NCBI RefSeq assembly: GCF_017875645.1
Contig: NZ_JAGGMR010000001.1
Span: forward strand, 3,968,001 to 4,032,000
DNA from: Nocardia goodfellowii
GTDB taxonomy: Bacteria > Actinomycetota > Actinomycetes > Mycobacteriales > Mycobacteriaceae
Length of the DNA: 64,000 bases
Direction: 5' to 3'
The notes beneath the pieces are model-generated. The model did not search any database and was not told where the DNA came from. It was given only the letters and a program-made list of their open reading frames with translations. This document shows, one piece after another, positions 26,949 to 37,449 of the stretch (positions are counted from its first letter, which is position 1; each line of letters begins with the position of its first letter). The position numbers were made by a program, and so were the translations under genes.

Positions 26949-29414
26949 CTAATCGGTGAGCAGTTTGCCCGCCGCGGTCTCGATGGCGGCTTCGTCGAGC
27001 AGGACGGTGGCGGCGGCGGGGCCGAGCGGAATGAAGCTGTCCGCACTGGTGACGCGGGCGATGCGGCCTTCGAAGTCGGCGTCGATCAGTGCGGAGCATA
27101 TTGCCTCGGAAACGCCGCCGCTGCGGCGGGTTTCGTCCACTACCAGGACCCGGCCGGTGGCCCGGGCATGCTCGAGCAGATCATCGAGCGGCAGGGGAGC
27201 GAGCCAGCGCAGGTCCACGATGCGGACGCTGTGCCCGTGCTCGTGCAGGCGGTGTGCCACGCGTAGACACATCGGGACACCGTTGCCGAACGTGACGAGG
27301 GTGATGTCGGTGCCGTCCCCGTAGACCCGGGCACTGCCGAATTCCACATGCTCGCCGTCGATCGCCGCGGGCCAGGCATCGTCGCCGATGTGCACGTCGC
27401 GGGCGTGGTACAAAGCGATGGGTTCGAGGAAAACACACACGCGGCCATCGACCCGGGCGGCTGATACGCAGGTGCGCAGCATGGCGGCGGCGTCATCGGC
27501 GCGCGCGGGCACGGCGAGCACCAGACCGGGAATGTCGCGCAGGACCGCCAGCGAATTGTCGTTGTGGAAGTGCCCGCCGAACCCCTTCTGATAGGCGAGT
27601 CCGGCGATCCGCACCACCATCGGGTTGCGGTACCGGCCGTGCGAGAAGAACGACAGCGTGGCCGCCTCGCCGCGCAGCTGATCCTCGGCATTGTGCAGGT
27701 AGGCGAGATATTGGATCTCCGGAATCGGCACGAAACCGGCCAGACCGGCACCGAGCGCCGTGCCGAGCACGCTCTGCTCGTCGAGCAGGGTGTCGAAGAC
27801 CCGGCGCGCCCCGAACTGCTTCTGCAAACCCTTGGTGACGCCGTAGACGCCGCCCTTGCGCCCGACGTCCTCACCGAACACGAGGACATCGGGGTCGCGC
27901 TGGAGCAGGTCGGCGAGCGTCCGATTGATGGCCTGCGCCAACGTCATTCGATTGTCGCCGCCCGAACCGCCGCCGCCCGAACGGCGCTGATCCGCTGCTG
28001 GACCTGTTAGGCGAGCGTGGGAGCCTGTCGGCGGCTGTTCACCCCGGACATCCGGGGCGTCGGGATCGGGCTGTGCCGTGGAGGTGTCCGTTTCGGCGGA
28101 GTCGGCGTGCTGTGCCGTGGACGTGGCCAGTTGCGAGGGTTCGGTGGGCTGTGTGCTGAAGTTCGCCGGTTCAGCGGGTGCGGCAGGCTGTGTGCCGGAG
28201 TTGTCCGGGTCGGGGGATTGCGCGCTGGAGGTGCCCGGATCAGCGTTTGCGGCGTGCTGTACCTGGTGCGCGTGGGTTTCGGACGAGCGCAGGACGTCGG
28301 CGCGCACCTCATCCGGATGGGTGGGGGCGAGCGGAGCGGTGACGGCGGCGGCCGAGGTCAGTTTCGGCTCCTCCGGTACCGATTCGGCCATGTCCGCGAC
28401 TCGGCGGGCGATCTCGTCGTAGCGGGTGAGCACCTGCTCCGGAGTCGCGACACCGGCGGCGACGAGCATCCGGCCGGTCGCCAGGACCGGGTCACGGTCC
28501 AGGTCGGCGGCGATGTCGGCCGGGCGGCGGTAGGCGGACTCGACGTCGGAGCCCGCGTGGCCCAGCAGCCGCACCGTTCGCAACCGCAGGAAAGCCGGTT
28601 TCCGATGCTGTCGAACCCATTGCGCCGCAAGGGAAGCCGTGGTGAGCGTGTCGATCAGGTCGCAGCCGTCGGCATAGAAGTACTGCAAGCCCAGCCGGAC
28701 ACCGTAGGCCTGCTCGATCCAATCCGGGGGTGTCGGCACACTGATACCGATCCCGTTGTCCTCGCACACGAACAGGATCGGCATCGGAACGCCCTGGTGT
28801 GCGGTGTGGATCGCGGTATTGATCGCACCCACGGCCGTCGAGTGATTCGCCGAGGCATCCCCGAAACTGCACAGCACCACCGAATCCGCAGGCCACTCGG
28901 TCGAAATCCCCAAGCGCGCGGCCCGTTCCAAAGCGAACGCCAACCCGACGGCCCGCGGCAGGTGCGAGGCGATGGTCGAGGTCTGCGGGATGATGTTGGC
29001 GGCCTTGCTACCGAACACCTTGTGCCGGCCACCGGATATCGGATCCGCCTCCGCCGCAACCACTCCCAGTAGCACGTCTCGAATCGGATCCGAGCCCGGA
29101 AGCCCTCGGCACCGCTGCACGAAGAAGGCTCCCGATCGGTAGTGCAGCAACGCCGGATCGGTCACCCGCAGCGCCGCGGCCACCGCCGCGTTGCCCTCAT
29201 GTCCCGACGACCCGATGCTGTAATATCCGCGCCGCTGCGCGCCCAGCTTCCGCGCCGCCAGATCCAGATGCCTGCTCGCGGCCTGCGATTCGAACAGCTC
29301 AAGCAGTTCGCCGCCGGTGAACCCACCCGTATCATCCGGACCCGCCTCCGTCGGCGTCAGCGCGGAGATCGCGGCGCGAAACCGCCCATCCAGATCGACT
29401 CGCTGTTCGGTCAT
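26949..29414 (-). CDS. Fused alpha-beta E1 component, 2-oxoacid (branched-chain type) dehydrogenase
   Basis: Thiamine-diphosphate-dependent E1 with both subunits in one 821-residue chain. E1-alpha occupies about 1-360; its ThDP motif begins FGDASANHSTAVGAIN and ends CEDNGIGI. E1-beta occupies about 495-821 (VFGEDVGRKGGVYGVTKGL, DTLLDEQSVLGTALGAGLAG, FLEPIALYH, VDETRRSGGVSEAI). Between them is a linker of about 120 residues rich in Ser, Thr, Gln, Pro and Asp, encoded partly by 39-bp tandem repeats. No E2 or E3 gene is adjacent. Substrate assignment (branched-chain 2-oxoacids) is by similarity only. Confidence 0.9.
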   Translation of the reverse strand: MTEQRVDLDGRFRAAISALTPTEAGPDDTGGFTGGELLELFESQAASRHLDLAARKLGAQRRGYYSIGSSGHEGNAAVAAALRVTDPALLHYRSGAFFVQRCRGLPGSDPIRDVLLGVVAAEADPISGGRHKVFGSKAANIIPQTSTIASHLPRAVGLAFALERAARLGISTEWPADSVVLCSFGDASANHSTAVGAINTAIHTAHQGVPMPILFVCEDNGIGISVPTPPDWIEQAYGVRLGLQYFYADGCDLIDTLTTASLAAQWVRQHRKPAFLRLRTVRLLGHAGSDVESAYRRPADIAADLDRDPVLATGRMLVAAGVATPEQVLTRYDEIARRVADMAESVPEEPKLTSAAAVTAPLAPTHPDEVRADVLRSSETHAHQVQHAANADPGTSSAQSPDPDNSGTQPAAPAEPANFSTQPTEPSQLATSTAQHADSAETDTSTAQPDPDAPDVRGEQPPTGSHARLTGPAADQRRSGGGGSGGDNRMTLAQAINRTLADLLQRDPDVLVFGEDVGRKGGVYGVTKGLQKQFGARRVFDTLLDEQSVLGTALGAGLAGFVPIPEIQYLAYLHNAEDQLRGEAATLSFFSHGRYRNPMVVRIAGLAYQKGFGGHFHNDNSLAVLRDIPGLVLAVPARADDAAAMLRTCVSAARVDGRVCVFLEPIALYHARDVHIGDDAWPAAIDGEHVEFGSARVYGDGTDITLVTFGNGVPMCLRVAHRLHEHGHSVRIVDLRWLAPLPLDDLLEHARATGRVLVVDETRRSGGVSEAICSALIDADFEGRIARVTSADSFIPLGPAAATVLLDEAAIETAAGKLLTD
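28069..28254. repeat. 39-bp in-frame tandem repeats in the E1 linker
   Basis: Five consecutive units start at 28069, 28108, 28147, 28186 and 28216. Four are 39 bp and one is 30 bp. Most units open with (g/t)(g/a)(c/t)tg(t/c)g, and all keep the reading frame. They encode about 13-residue Ser-Thr-Ala-Gln-Pro type units in residues about 387-448. Degenerate units continue on both sides. Confidence 0.8.
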
Positions 29415-29490
29415 GCAGCGATCATTCCCGACGAACGCCGCCCGGGTGGCCAGATTCCATGCCGATTCCGCGGAAATATCCCGACCGGTG

Positions 29491-29523
29491 CGCTTCGTAC
29501 CGGAAGTATTCCGGTACGAAGCG
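29491..29523. terminator. Perfect 15-bp hairpin between the E1 and pgl genes
   Basis: CGCTTCGTACCGGAA, loop gta, then TTCCGGTACGAAGCG. It lies about 6 nt after the pgl stop on the minus strand and probably terminates the tkt-tal-zwf-opcA-pgl operon. Confidence 0.78.
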
Positions 29524-29528
29524 GTCGG

Positions 29529-30272
29529 TCAGCTCAGGGCGGCGGCCGCGTCCTTGTCCAGGAGCCACAGGGTGGACTCCATGCCCTGCGCACCGGCGGC
29601 GGGGATGTCGACCGGTTTCGCGGCACCGATGGCGGCGGCGACCGCGTCGGCCTTCCCCGCACCGGCGACGACCAGCATCACCTGCCGGGAGCGGCGGACG
29701 GCGGGCAGCGTCAAAGTGACTCGCACGGGCGGGGGTTTAGGCGAATTCGTCACGGCGACAACGAGTTCGTGTGTCTCGCGGACCGCGTCGGTGTCCGGGA
29801 ACAGCGAGTTGACGTGGCCTTCGCCGCCCATACCGAGCAGATGGAGGTCGAAGGAGCCGTGTTCGGCGAGATGGGCGTGTACGGCCGCCGAGTACTCCGC
29901 GGCGGCCTCGATCGGGTCGGGGTACTCGCTATCCGAAGCCGCGACCGGATGGACGCGCGACGGGTCGACGGGAACGTGGTCGAGCAGCGCCTCGCGCGCC
30001 TGGAGCTCGTTGCGTTCCCCGTCACCGGCGGGGACGAAACGTTCGTCGCCCCAGAAGATGTCGAGCTCGGACCAGTCGATGGCGCCGGGGGACTCGCGGA
30101 CCCGTTCCAGCATGCTGATCCCGGTGCCGCCGCCGGTGAGCACGACCGAGGCCGAGCCGCGGGCGGCCTGGGCGGCGACCACGATCTCGACGAAACGGGC
30201 GGCGGCCGCGGTGACCAGGGCTTCGGCATCCGGATGGACTTCGACGGTGTCGGCGGGGGTGCGCTCAGTCAT
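29529..30272 (-). CDS. pgl: 6-phosphogluconolactonase
   Basis: Hydrolyses 6-phosphogluconolactone to 6-phosphogluconate, the second oxidative step of the pentose phosphate pathway. The 247-residue protein has VVLTGGGTGISML, the WSELDIFWGDERFV segment and the active-site LLGMGGEGHVNSLFP. The start codon at 30272 overlaps the opcA 3' end by 8 nt, so it is the last gene of the operon. The family name devB is also in use. Confidence 0.95.
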   Translation of the reverse strand: MTERTPADTVEVHPDAEALVTAAAARFVEIVVAAQAARGSASVVLTGGGTGISMLERVRESPGAIDWSELDIFWGDERFVPAGDGERNELQAREALLDHVPVDPSRVHPVAASDSEYPDPIEAAAEYSAAVHAHLAEHGSFDLHLLGMGGEGHVNSLFPDTDAVRETHELVVAVTNSPKPPPVRVTLTLPAVRRSRQVMLVVAGAGKADAVAAAIGAAKPVDIPAAGAQGMESTLWLLDKDAAAALS

Positions 30273-31185
30273 AGATCACCTTCTCGATTCCGGCGAGGGC
30301 TGCTACGTAGATCTCATCGGCGTCCAAGCGGCGCAGTTCCTCGGCGAGGCAGTCGCGGGTTTCGCGGCGGGCCAAGGCGATTCGCTGGTCGGGGTCGCCG
30401 GTGCGGGTCAGGGTCGCGGTGCGGCCGTGCTGCGGGCGCTGAATGGCGATGGACACCGAGGAACGGTGCAACTCCACCCGGAGTTCGCCGGTCTTGCGAT
30501 GCACCGGACAGCCGAGCCGGCCGGCCAGCCAACCGGCCAGCATGTCCAGTGCGGGTTCCTCGCGCAGACCGGAGATCGTCACCTTCTCGATCGGCTCGTA
30601 GGGCGGTTCATCCAGTGCGGCGGTGAGCAGCGCGCGCCAATAGGTGATTCGGCTCCACGCCAGGTCGGTGTCGCCCGGTGCGTAGGAGTCCAGGCGCTTC
30701 TTGATGGTGGCCTGGGGATCCGGCGCGAAGGTGGCGTCGGTGATGCGGCGGGTGGCCAACCGGCCCACCGAATCCTTCGACGGGAATTCCGGGGCCCCGC
30801 GCGGCCACCAGGCCACCACCGGGGTATCGGGCAGCAGGAACGGGATCACCACACTGGATTCGTGGTTGATCAGCTCACCCTGCAACCGCAGCACGATGAC
30901 CTCGGCCGCGCCGGCATCGCCGCCGACGCGGATCTGCGCGTCCAGTTTGGTCGGCAACTCCCGGTCACCGCGCGCCAGTACCACGACGCGGCACGGATGT
31001 TCCCGGCTGGCGTCGTTGGCGGCGTCGATCGCGTCTTCGGCTTCGGAGCTGTCCAGCGTGCACACCACGAGGGTGAGCACCCGGCCCATGGTGATGACAC
31101 CGTTGCTCTCGCGCAGCTGCACCAGGCGTTTGGTGACCGCGCCGGTGGTGGTGTCGAGCATGTCGACGATCACGGGCGCCGCCAT
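30265..31185 (-). CDS. opcA: Glucose-6-phosphate dehydrogenase assembly protein OpcA
   Basis: Actinobacterial/cyanobacterial OpcA, 306 residues, required for assembly or redox-dependent activation of glucose-6-phosphate dehydrogenase. Recognisable segments are VIVDMLDTTTGAVTKRLVQL at the N-terminus, PFLLPDTPVVAWWP in the middle and LDADEIYVAALAGIEKV at the end. It lies between zwf (16-nt overlap) and pgl (8-nt overlap), the standard order in this phylum. Confidence 0.95.
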   Translation of the reverse strand: MAAPVIVDMLDTTTGAVTKRLVQLRESNGVITMGRVLTLVVCTLDSSEAEDAIDAANDASREHPCRVVVLARGDRELPTKLDAQIRVGGDAGAAEVIVLRLQGELINHESSVVIPFLLPDTPVVAWWPRGAPEFPSKDSVGRLATRRITDATFAPDPQATIKKRLDSYAPGDTDLAWSRITYWRALLTAALDEPPYEPIEKVTISGLREEPALDMLAGWLAGRLGCPVHRKTGELRVELHRSSVSIAIQRPQHGRTATLTRTGDPDQRIALARRETRDCLAEELRRLDADEIYVAALAGIEKVIYD

Positions 31186-32726
31186 TCCCGGCCGGTGCGC
31201 GCCAGCATCTCCTCGGCGGAGGCCGGACCCCAGGTGCCGGCCTCGTAGGACTCCGGTTTACCGCCCGCGGCCCAGTGATCGATCACCGGATCGAGGATGC
31301 TCCAAGACAATTCGACCTCCTCGTTGACCGGGAACAGCGACGGCACCCCGAGCAGCACATCCAGGATCAGACGTTCGTAGGCTTCGGGGGAGGATTCGGT
31401 GAAGGCTTCGCCGTAGCTGAAATCCATATTGACGTCGCGCACCTCCATGCTGGATCCGGGCACCTTGGAGCCGAATCGCATGGTGATGCCCTCATCCGGC
31501 TGCACCCGGATGACCAGGGCGTTCTGGCCCAGTTCCTCGGTCATGGTCTGATCGAAGGGCAGGTGCGGTGCGCGTTTGAACACGATCGCGATCTCGGTCA
31601 CCCGGCGGCCCAAGCGTTTTCCGGTGCGCAGATAGAACGGCACTCCGGCCCAGCGGCGGGTGTCGACCTCCAGGGTGATCGCGGCATAGGTTTCGGTGCG
31701 CGACTGCGGGTCGAAACCCTCCTCGTCGAGCAGCCCGACCACATGCTCGCCACCCTGCCAGCCTTCGGAGTACTGGCCGCGCGCGGTCGTCTCGTCCAGC
31801 GGCTCGACGAGTTTCGTCGCCGAGAGTACCTTGATCTTCTCGGCCTGCAACTGCTTGGGCTGGAAGCTGATCGGCTCCTCCATCGCGGTGAGTGCGAGCA
31901 ACTGCAGCAGATGGTTCTGGATGACGTCGCGGGCGGCCCCGATGCCGTCGTAATAGCCCGCGCGGCCGCCCAATCCGATGTCCTCGGCCATGGTGATCTG
32001 CACATGGTCGACGTAGTTGGCGTTCCAGATCGGATCGAACAACTGGTTGGCGAAACGCAGCGCCAGCAGGTTCTGCACCGTCTCCTTGCCGAGATAGTGA
32101 TCGATGCGGAACACCGTCTCCTCGGGGAACACCCGATTGACCAGGGAGTTGAGTTCGACGGCGCTCTCCAGGTCGTGCCCGAAGGGTTTCTCGATCACCA
32201 CGCGCCGCCAGGGCTGGCGCCCGTCGGCGACCGGACCGGGGCCATGGGCCAGCTTGTGCTCGGAGAGCTGATCGAGCACCACCGGGAACATGTCCGGCGG
32301 AATCGACAGGTAGAAGGCGTGATTGCCGCCGGTGCCGCGTTCCTTGTCCAGCTGCGCCAGAGTTTCGGCGAGCTTGGCGAAAGCGGCGTCGTCGTCGAAG
32401 CTGCCCTGGACGAAGCGGAAACCCTCCGCCAGGTGATCCCAGACCTCTTGCCGGAACGGCGTGCGCGCGTGCGACTTCACCGCGTCGAGCACGACCTGCG
32501 CGAAATCTTCCTGCGCGTAATCGCGCCGCGCGAATCCGACCAGCGCGAAACCCGGGGGCAACAGCCCCCGGTTCGCCAGGTCATAGATGGCCGGCATCAG
32601 TTTCTTCCGGGACAGATCGCCGGTGACCCCGAAGATCACCATGCTGCACGGTCCCGCGATGCGCGGAACGCGTTTATCCCGCTCGTCACGCAGCGGGTTT
32701 TTGTTGACCTCTGCTGTGCCGGCCAT
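31170..32726 (-). CDS. zwf: Glucose-6-phosphate 1-dehydrogenase
   Basis: First enzyme of the oxidative pentose phosphate pathway, producing NADPH. The 518-residue protein carries the coenzyme motif IFGVTGDLSRKKLMP, the substrate segment RIDHYLGKE and FKRAPHLPF-type C-terminal strands. ATG 32726 (MAGTAEVNKNPLRDERDKR) was chosen; the longer open frame to 33050 is antisense-type extension inside tal. It starts 5 nt after the tal stop and overlaps opcA, giving tight coupling. Confidence 0.96.
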   Translation of the reverse strand: MAGTAEVNKNPLRDERDKRVPRIAGPCSMVIFGVTGDLSRKKLMPAIYDLANRGLLPPGFALVGFARRDYAQEDFAQVVLDAVKSHARTPFRQEVWDHLAEGFRFVQGSFDDDAAFAKLAETLAQLDKERGTGGNHAFYLSIPPDMFPVVLDQLSEHKLAHGPGPVADGRQPWRRVVIEKPFGHDLESAVELNSLVNRVFPEETVFRIDHYLGKETVQNLLALRFANQLFDPIWNANYVDHVQITMAEDIGLGGRAGYYDGIGAARDVIQNHLLQLLALTAMEEPISFQPKQLQAEKIKVLSATKLVEPLDETTARGQYSEGWQGGEHVVGLLDEEGFDPQSRTETYAAITLEVDTRRWAGVPFYLRTGKRLGRRVTEIAIVFKRAPHLPFDQTMTEELGQNALVIRVQPDEGITMRFGSKVPGSSMEVRDVNMDFSYGEAFTESSPEAYERLILDVLLGVPSLFPVNEEVELSWSILDPVIDHWAAGGKPESYEAGTWGPASAEEMLARTGREWRRP

Positions 32727-32731
32727 CGCTG

Positions 32732-33862
32732 TCAGTTGCTCCCTGCTCCACGCAGTTCTTCGGTGGTGGCGGAAAGCAGTTCGCCCCAAGACTTTTCGAA
32801 CTTCTCCACGCCTTCGCGCTCGAGCACCTCGAACACGTCGTTCAGGTCGACGCCGACGGCGGTGAGCTGATCGAAGACCTCCTGTGCCTGCTCGGCGGTG
32901 CCACTCATGGTGTCGCCGCGGGTCTCCCCGTGGTCGGCGAAGGCCTCCAAGGTCTTCTCCGGCAGCGTGTTCACCGTGTTCTTGGCGACCAGTTCGGTGA
33001 CATAGAGCGTGTCGGAGTAGTCCGGGTTCTTCACACCGGTCGAGGCCCACAGCGGCCGCTGCCGGTTCGCGCCCGAGGCGGCCAGGTGCGCGTAGGTGGA
33101 GGTGTGCTTGCCGCCGTCGAAGACGTCCTGGTACTCGGCGTAGGCGAGGCGGGCATTGGCGACACCGGCCTTGCCGCGCAGCGCCAGCGCCTCCGGGGTG
33201 CCGATCGCTTCCAGCCGCTTGTCGATCTCGGTGTCCACGCGGGAGACGAAGAACGAAGCGACGGAATGGATCTTGGCCGGATCATGGCCCGCGCCCTTGG
33301 CCTTGTTGATGCCGTCGAGGTAGGAGCCCATCACCGCGCGGTAGCGGGCGACGGAGAAGATCAGCGTCACGTTGACGCTGATGCCCTCGGCGAGCGTCGC
33401 GCTGATCGCGGGCAGCCCGGCCTCGGTCGCCGGGATCTTGATGAACAGGTTCGGCCGGTCGACGGTCTTCCACAGGTCGATGGCCTGGGCGGTGGTCTTT
33501 TCGGCGTCGAACGCGAAGCGCGGGTCGACCTCGATGGAGACCCGGCCGTCGACGCCGCCGGATGCCTCGTACACCCCGGCGAGCACGTCACAGGCGGCGC
33601 GCACGTCGTCGGTGGTGATGGTGCGGATCGCGGCGTCCACGTCCACGCCCTGTGCGGCAAGCTCTTCGACCTGCTTGTCGTAGGCGTGACCCTGGCTCAG
33701 CGCGGTCTGGAAGATGGTCGGGTTCGTGGTGACTCCGACGACGCTGCGGGTGTTGATCAGCTCGGCGAGGTTGCCGGACTGGATGCGGTCCCGGGAGAGG
33801 TCGTCGAGCCAGACGGAGACACCGGCCGCGGAGAGGGCGGCGAGATTCTCGTTCTGCGACAT
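32732..33862 (-). CDS. tal: Transaldolase
   Basis: Transfers a dihydroxyacetone unit between sugar phosphates in the non-oxidative pentose phosphate branch. The 376-residue protein belongs to the actinobacterial long form. Motifs are [13 protein letters not shown], the Schiff-base lysine in [14 protein letters not shown], and [15 protein letters not shown] 33862 follows GAAGGGAT and lies 5 nt after the tkt stop. Confidence 0.96.
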   Translation of the reverse strand: MSQNENLAALSAAGVSVWLDDLSRDRIQSGNLAELINTRSVVGVTTNPTIFQTALSQGHAYDKQVEELAAQGVDVDAAIRTITTDDVRAACDVLAGVYEASGGVDGRVSIEVDPRFAFDAEKTTAQAIDLWKTVDRPNLFIKIPATEAGLPAISATLAEGISVNVTLIFSVARYRAVMGSYLDGINKAKGAGHDPAKIHSVASFFVSRVDTEIDKRLEAIGTPEALALRGKAGVANARLAYAEYQDVFDGGKHTSTYAHLAASGANRQRPLWASTGVKNPDYSDTLYVTELVAKNTVNTLPEKTLEAFADHGETRGDTMSGTAEQAQEVFDQLTAVGVDLNDVFEVLEREGVEKFEKSWGELLSATTEELRGAGSN

Positions 33863-33867
33863 TGGTT

Positions 33868-36009
33868 CTATCCCTTCACGTTATCGAGCGTGCGCTGCGC
33901 GGCAGCGACAACGGCTTCGGTGGTGATACCGAACTCGCGGAACAGGGTCTTGAAATCGGCGGAGGCGCCGAAGTGCTCGATCGAGACGATCTCGCCCGCG
34001 TCACCGACGAATCGGTGCCACGGCATCGCGATACCGGCCTCGACCACGACCCGGGCCCGGACCGCGGGCGGCAGCACCTCGTCGCGGTATGCCTTGTCCT
34101 GCGCGTCGAACCACTCCACACACGGCATCGAGACCACGCGGGTACCGACGCCCTGCGACTCCAGCGTAGTGCGCGCGTCGACGGCGAGCTGGAGCTCCGA
34201 ACCGGTGGCGATCAAGATCACCTGCGGGGTGCCGGTGGAAGCCTCGGCCAGCACGTAGCCGCCCCGCTTCACACCCTCGAAGCTGGTGCCCTCCTGGATC
34301 GGCAGATCCTGACGGGTCAGCGCCAGCGCGGACGGGCCGTCCTGGTGCGGCATCTCCGACACCGAGAAGTGCGAGGTGTGCTCGGCGGAATCCCGCTCGA
34401 GGATGGTGCGCCAGGCGTAGGCGGTCTCGTTCGCGTCGCCCGGGCGGACCACATTGAGGCCGGGGATGGCGCGCAACGCGGCCAGGTGTTCGATCGGCTG
34501 GTGCGTGGGGCCGTCCTCGCCGAGGCCGATGGAGTCGTGGGTCCACACGTAGATCGCGGGCACGCGCATCAGCGCGGCGAGCCGGACCGCCGGGCGCATG
34601 TAATCGGAGAACACCAGGAAGGTGCCGCCGTACGGGCGGGTGGGGCCGTGCAGCGCGATGCCGTTGAGAATGGCGCCCATGGCGTGCTCGCGCACACCGA
34701 AGTGCAGGGTGCGGCCGTACGGGTCGGCCTTCCACATCCCGGTCGAGATCGTCTCCGGGCCGAAGCTCGGGGTGTCCGGCATGGTGGTGTTGTTGGACTC
34801 GGCGAGGTCGGCCGAACCGCCCCACAGTTCCGGCAGCACCGGCGCCAGCGCCGCGAGCACCTTGCCGGAGGCCTTGCGGGTGGCCATGCCCTTCGGATCG
34901 GCGTCCCAGGTGGGCAGGCTCTCGGCCCAGCCCTTGGGGAGATCACGCTTGGCGAGCCGGTCGAACAGCTCCTTGCGCTCCGGGTTGGCCGCCGCCCACG
35001 CGTCGAACTGCTGCTGCCATTGCTTGTGCGCCGCCTGGCCGCGCTCGATCACCTTGCGGGTGTGCGCGATGACCTCGGGGGCCACCTCGAAGCTCTGCTC
35101 CGGATCGAAGCCGAGGATCTTCTTGGTGGCGGCCACCTCGTCCGGACCCAGCGCGGCGCCGTGTGCGGCGCCGGTGTTCATCTTGTTCGGGGCCGGGAAG
35201 CCGATGATGGTGCGCAACACGATGATCGACGGCTTGGAGATCTCCGCCTTGGCGGCCTCGAGCGCCGACTCGATCGCGACGACATCCTCGCCGCCCTCGA
35301 CCACCTGCACGTGCCAGCCGTAGGCGGCGTAGCGCGCGGCCACATCCTCGGTGAAGGCGATGGTGGTGTCGTCCTCGATGGAGATCTTGTTGTCGTCGTA
35401 GATCAGGGCCAGGTTGCCCAGCTGCTGGGTGCCCGCCAGCGACGACGCCTCGGAGGTCACGCCCTCCTCCATGTCACCGTCGGAGGCGATGACGTAGACG
35501 AAGTGATCGAACGGGCTCGCGCCGGGCGCGGCGTCCGGATCGAACAGGCCGCGCTCACGCCGCGCCGCCATGGCCATACCGACCGCGGAAGCCAGACCCT
35601 GGCCGAGCGGGCCGGTGGTGATCTCGACGCCGTCGGTGTGCCGGAACTCCGGGTGACCCGGGGTCAGCGAACCCCACTTGCGCAGCGACCGCAGATCGTC
35701 CAGTTCCAGACCGTAACCGGCCAGGTACAGCTGGATGTACTGGGTGATGCTGGAGTGACCGCACGACAGCACGAACCGATCCCGGCCGACCCAGCTCGGA
35801 TCGCTCGGGTCGATGCGCATCACGCGCTGGTAGAGCGAGTACGCGAGCGGCGCGAGACTCATCGCGGTACCGGGGTGACCGTTTCCGGCGTTCTGCACCG
35901 CGTCGGCGGCGAGCACCCGTACTGTGTCGACGGCCTTGGTGTCCAGATCCGTCCAGTCGTCCGGGTGGTTCGGCTGAGTGAGGGCGCGGATGTCGTCTGT
36001 GACTGACAC
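33868..36009 (-). CDS. tkt: Transketolase
   Basis: Thiamine-diphosphate enzyme of the non-oxidative pentose phosphate pathway, 713 residues. N-terminal ThDP domain with [15 protein letters not shown] and [17 protein letters not shown] signature (here [18 protein letters not shown]), a pyrimidine-binding domain with [12 protein letters not shown], and a C-terminal domain. The GTG at 36009 ([12 protein letters not shown]) aligns with mycobacterial starts and has AGGAG 10 nt upstream; the frame extends to 36102 without support. First gene of tkt-tal-zwf-opcA-pgl. Confidence 0.96.
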   Translation of the reverse strand: MSVTDDIRALTQPNHPDDWTDLDTKAVDTVRVLAADAVQNAGNGHPGTAMSLAPLAYSLYQRVMRIDPSDPSWVGRDRFVLSCGHSSITQYIQLYLAGYGLELDDLRSLRKWGSLTPGHPEFRHTDGVEITTGPLGQGLASAVGMAMAARRERGLFDPDAAPGASPFDHFVYVIASDGDMEEGVTSEASSLAGTQQLGNLALIYDDNKISIEDDTTIAFTEDVAARYAAYGWHVQVVEGGEDVVAIESALEAAKAEISKPSIIVLRTIIGFPAPNKMNTGAAHGAALGPDEVAATKKILGFDPEQSFEVAPEVIAHTRKVIERGQAAHKQWQQQFDAWAAANPERKELFDRLAKRDLPKGWAESLPTWDADPKGMATRKASGKVLAALAPVLPELWGGSADLAESNNTTMPDTPSFGPETISTGMWKADPYGRTLHFGVREHAMGAILNGIALHGPTRPYGGTFLVFSDYMRPAVRLAALMRVPAIYVWTHDSIGLGEDGPTHQPIEHLAALRAIPGLNVVRPGDANETAYAWRTILERDSAEHTSHFSVSEMPHQDGPSALALTRQDLPIQEGTSFEGVKRGGYVLAEASTGTPQVILIATGSELQLAVDARTTLESQGVGTRVVSMPCVEWFDAQDKAYRDEVLPPAVRARVVVEAGIAMPWHRFVGDAGEIVSIEHFGASADFKTLFREFGITTEAVVAAAQRTLDNVKG

Positions 36010-36380
36010 GACCGAGGTTCTCCTGACATTGGTTTCGGCTGGTCTGTTCGAGCGAGCTGCGAGCAGTCGCAAGCGATCTGGCAATGCGGCGTGTGGTGAC
36101 AACCACCCGGACGCACTACTGCGACAAGACGTGTTCCGGGGATGTCCACACCACCCTAGATGTGCCCCATGACCGGCATGGCGGGAACCCGGGTTACCGC
36201 CAGGTATTGACGACTACCGAGCGGTCTAAACGCCCGCGCGCGGGCCTGCCGAGCGGGGGGCGCGGGCGGGGGTGCCACCGTCGAGGGTCTACCATCCTCT
36301 GTAGTAGTAGCCGCGCCGTTGGGGCCGCGCGCTGCGAATCCCATGGCCGGATGCGATGCACAAACGTGCGAGGAGAGACA
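36010..36380. promoter_or_regulatory. Divergent tkt/ctaB intergenic region
   Basis: 371 bp without a gene, carrying promoters for both directions. Toward ctaB, TACCAT at 36290-36295 is a possible -10 box, which would leave a leader of about 80 nt beginning with the short triplet run GTAGTAGTAG at 36301. No operator or riboswitch was recognised. Confidence 0.4.
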
Positions 36381-37394
36381 GTGCGGATTGGGCAACAGCC
36401 GGGTGACAATCCCGCTCCTGCGCCGGGCAATATCGCGGACGCGCACGGCTCTTCGACAGCGCTCGCCGATCGGTTGCAGGGCGACGGGCTCGCTTCCCGA
36501 CTACTGCGCCGTCCCCTCGCCTACATCGCGCTGACCAAGCCGCGGGTCATCGAACTGCTGCTCGTCGCGACGATTCCGACCATGCTGCTCGCCGACCGCG
36601 GCAACGTGGACATCCGCCTGGTGCTGGCCACGCTGTTCGGCGGCTGGATGGGCGCGGCCAGCGCCAACACGCTGAACTGTGTCGCCGACGCCGATATCGA
36701 CAAGGTGATGAAGCGCACCGCCAAGCGCCCGCTCGCTCGCGAGGCCGTGCCGACGCGCAACGCCTTCATCTTCGGTGTGGTGCTCGGTCTCGCGTCCTTC
36801 GCGTGGCTGTGGTGGCAGGCGAATCTGCTCAGCGGCCTGCTCGTGGTCGCCACGATCCTGTTCTACGTCTTCGTCTACACGCTGGGCCTCAAGCGCCGCA
36901 CCTCGCAGAACGTGGTGTGGGGCGGCGCCGCCGGCTGCATGCCCGCCCTGGTCGGCTGGTCGGCGGTCACCGGTGGCATCGGCTGGCCCGCGATCGCCCT
37001 GTTCGGGGTCATCTTCTTCTGGACGCCGCCGCACACCTGGGCGCTGGCGATGCGCTACAAGGAGGACTACCGCGCGGCGGGCGTCCCCATGCTGCCGGTG
37101 GTCGCCACCGAGCAGGTGGTCACCAAACAGATCGTCATCTACACCTGGCTGACGGTCCTCACCACGTTGGCGCTGGTCCCGGCGACCGGCGTCATCTACG
37201 CCGCCGTGGCCCTGGTCGCGGGCGCCTGGTTCCTGCTCATGGCGCACCAGCTGTACTCCGGTGTACGCCGCGGCGAATCCGTGAAACCCCTGCGGCTGTT
37301 CCTGCAATCCAACAACTACCTGGCCGTTGTCTTCTGCGGCCTCGCGGTCGACTCGGTGCTCGGCTGGGACACGATCGGCAGCTTCTTCAGCTGA
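36381..37394 (+). CDS. ctaB: Protoheme IX farnesyltransferase (haem O synthase)
   Basis: Integral membrane UbiA-family prenyltransferase that adds a farnesyl group to haem B for cytochrome c oxidase. The 337-residue protein has a hydrophilic N-terminal lead of about 45 residues, [12 protein letters not shown], the Asp-rich motif [20 protein letters not shown], a second motif [14 protein letters not shown] and about eight membrane helices. The GTG start at 36381 follows AGGAGAG. It works upstream of CtaA encoded 2-3 kb away. Confidence 0.95.
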   Translation: MRIGQQPGDNPAPAPGNIADAHGSSTALADRLQGDGLASRLLRRPLAYIALTKPRVIELLLVATIPTMLLADRGNVDIRLVLATLFGGWMGAASANTLNCVADADIDKVMKRTAKRPLAREAVPTRNAFIFGVVLGLASFAWLWWQANLLSGLLVVATILFYVFVYTLGLKRRTSQNVVWGGAAGCMPALVGWSAVTGGIGWPAIALFGVIFFWTPPHTWALAMRYKEDYRAAGVPMLPVVATEQVVTKQIVIYTWLTVLTTLALVPATGVIYAAVALVAGAWFLLMAHQLYSGVRRGESVKPLRLFLQSNNYLAVVFCGLAVDSVLGWDTIGSFFS

Positions 37395-37437
37395 TCCCGA
37401 TACGGTCGAGAATCGGCGAACGTACTGAGGCACCGCC

Positions 37438-37443
37438 TAGCAT
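37438..37443 (+). promoter_or_regulatory. Leaderless -10 box (TAGCAT)
   Basis: TAGCAT ends 6 nt before the ATG at 37450. Confidence 0.4.
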
Positions 37444-37449
37444 TGCGGG

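Noticed and set aside
31275..32870. Long plus-strand open frame opposite zwf (531 codons)
   Set aside because: A codon-bias shadow of zwf; no ribosome binding site or recognisable domain.
33862..36006. Long plus-strand open frame opposite tkt (about 714 codons)
   Set aside because: Arg/Val/Gly-rich composition without motifs, and the minus strand encodes a clear transketolase over the same bases.
36301..36310. GTAGTAGTAG triplet run in the ctaB leader as a microsatellite
   Set aside because: Only three units, too short to be meaningful.
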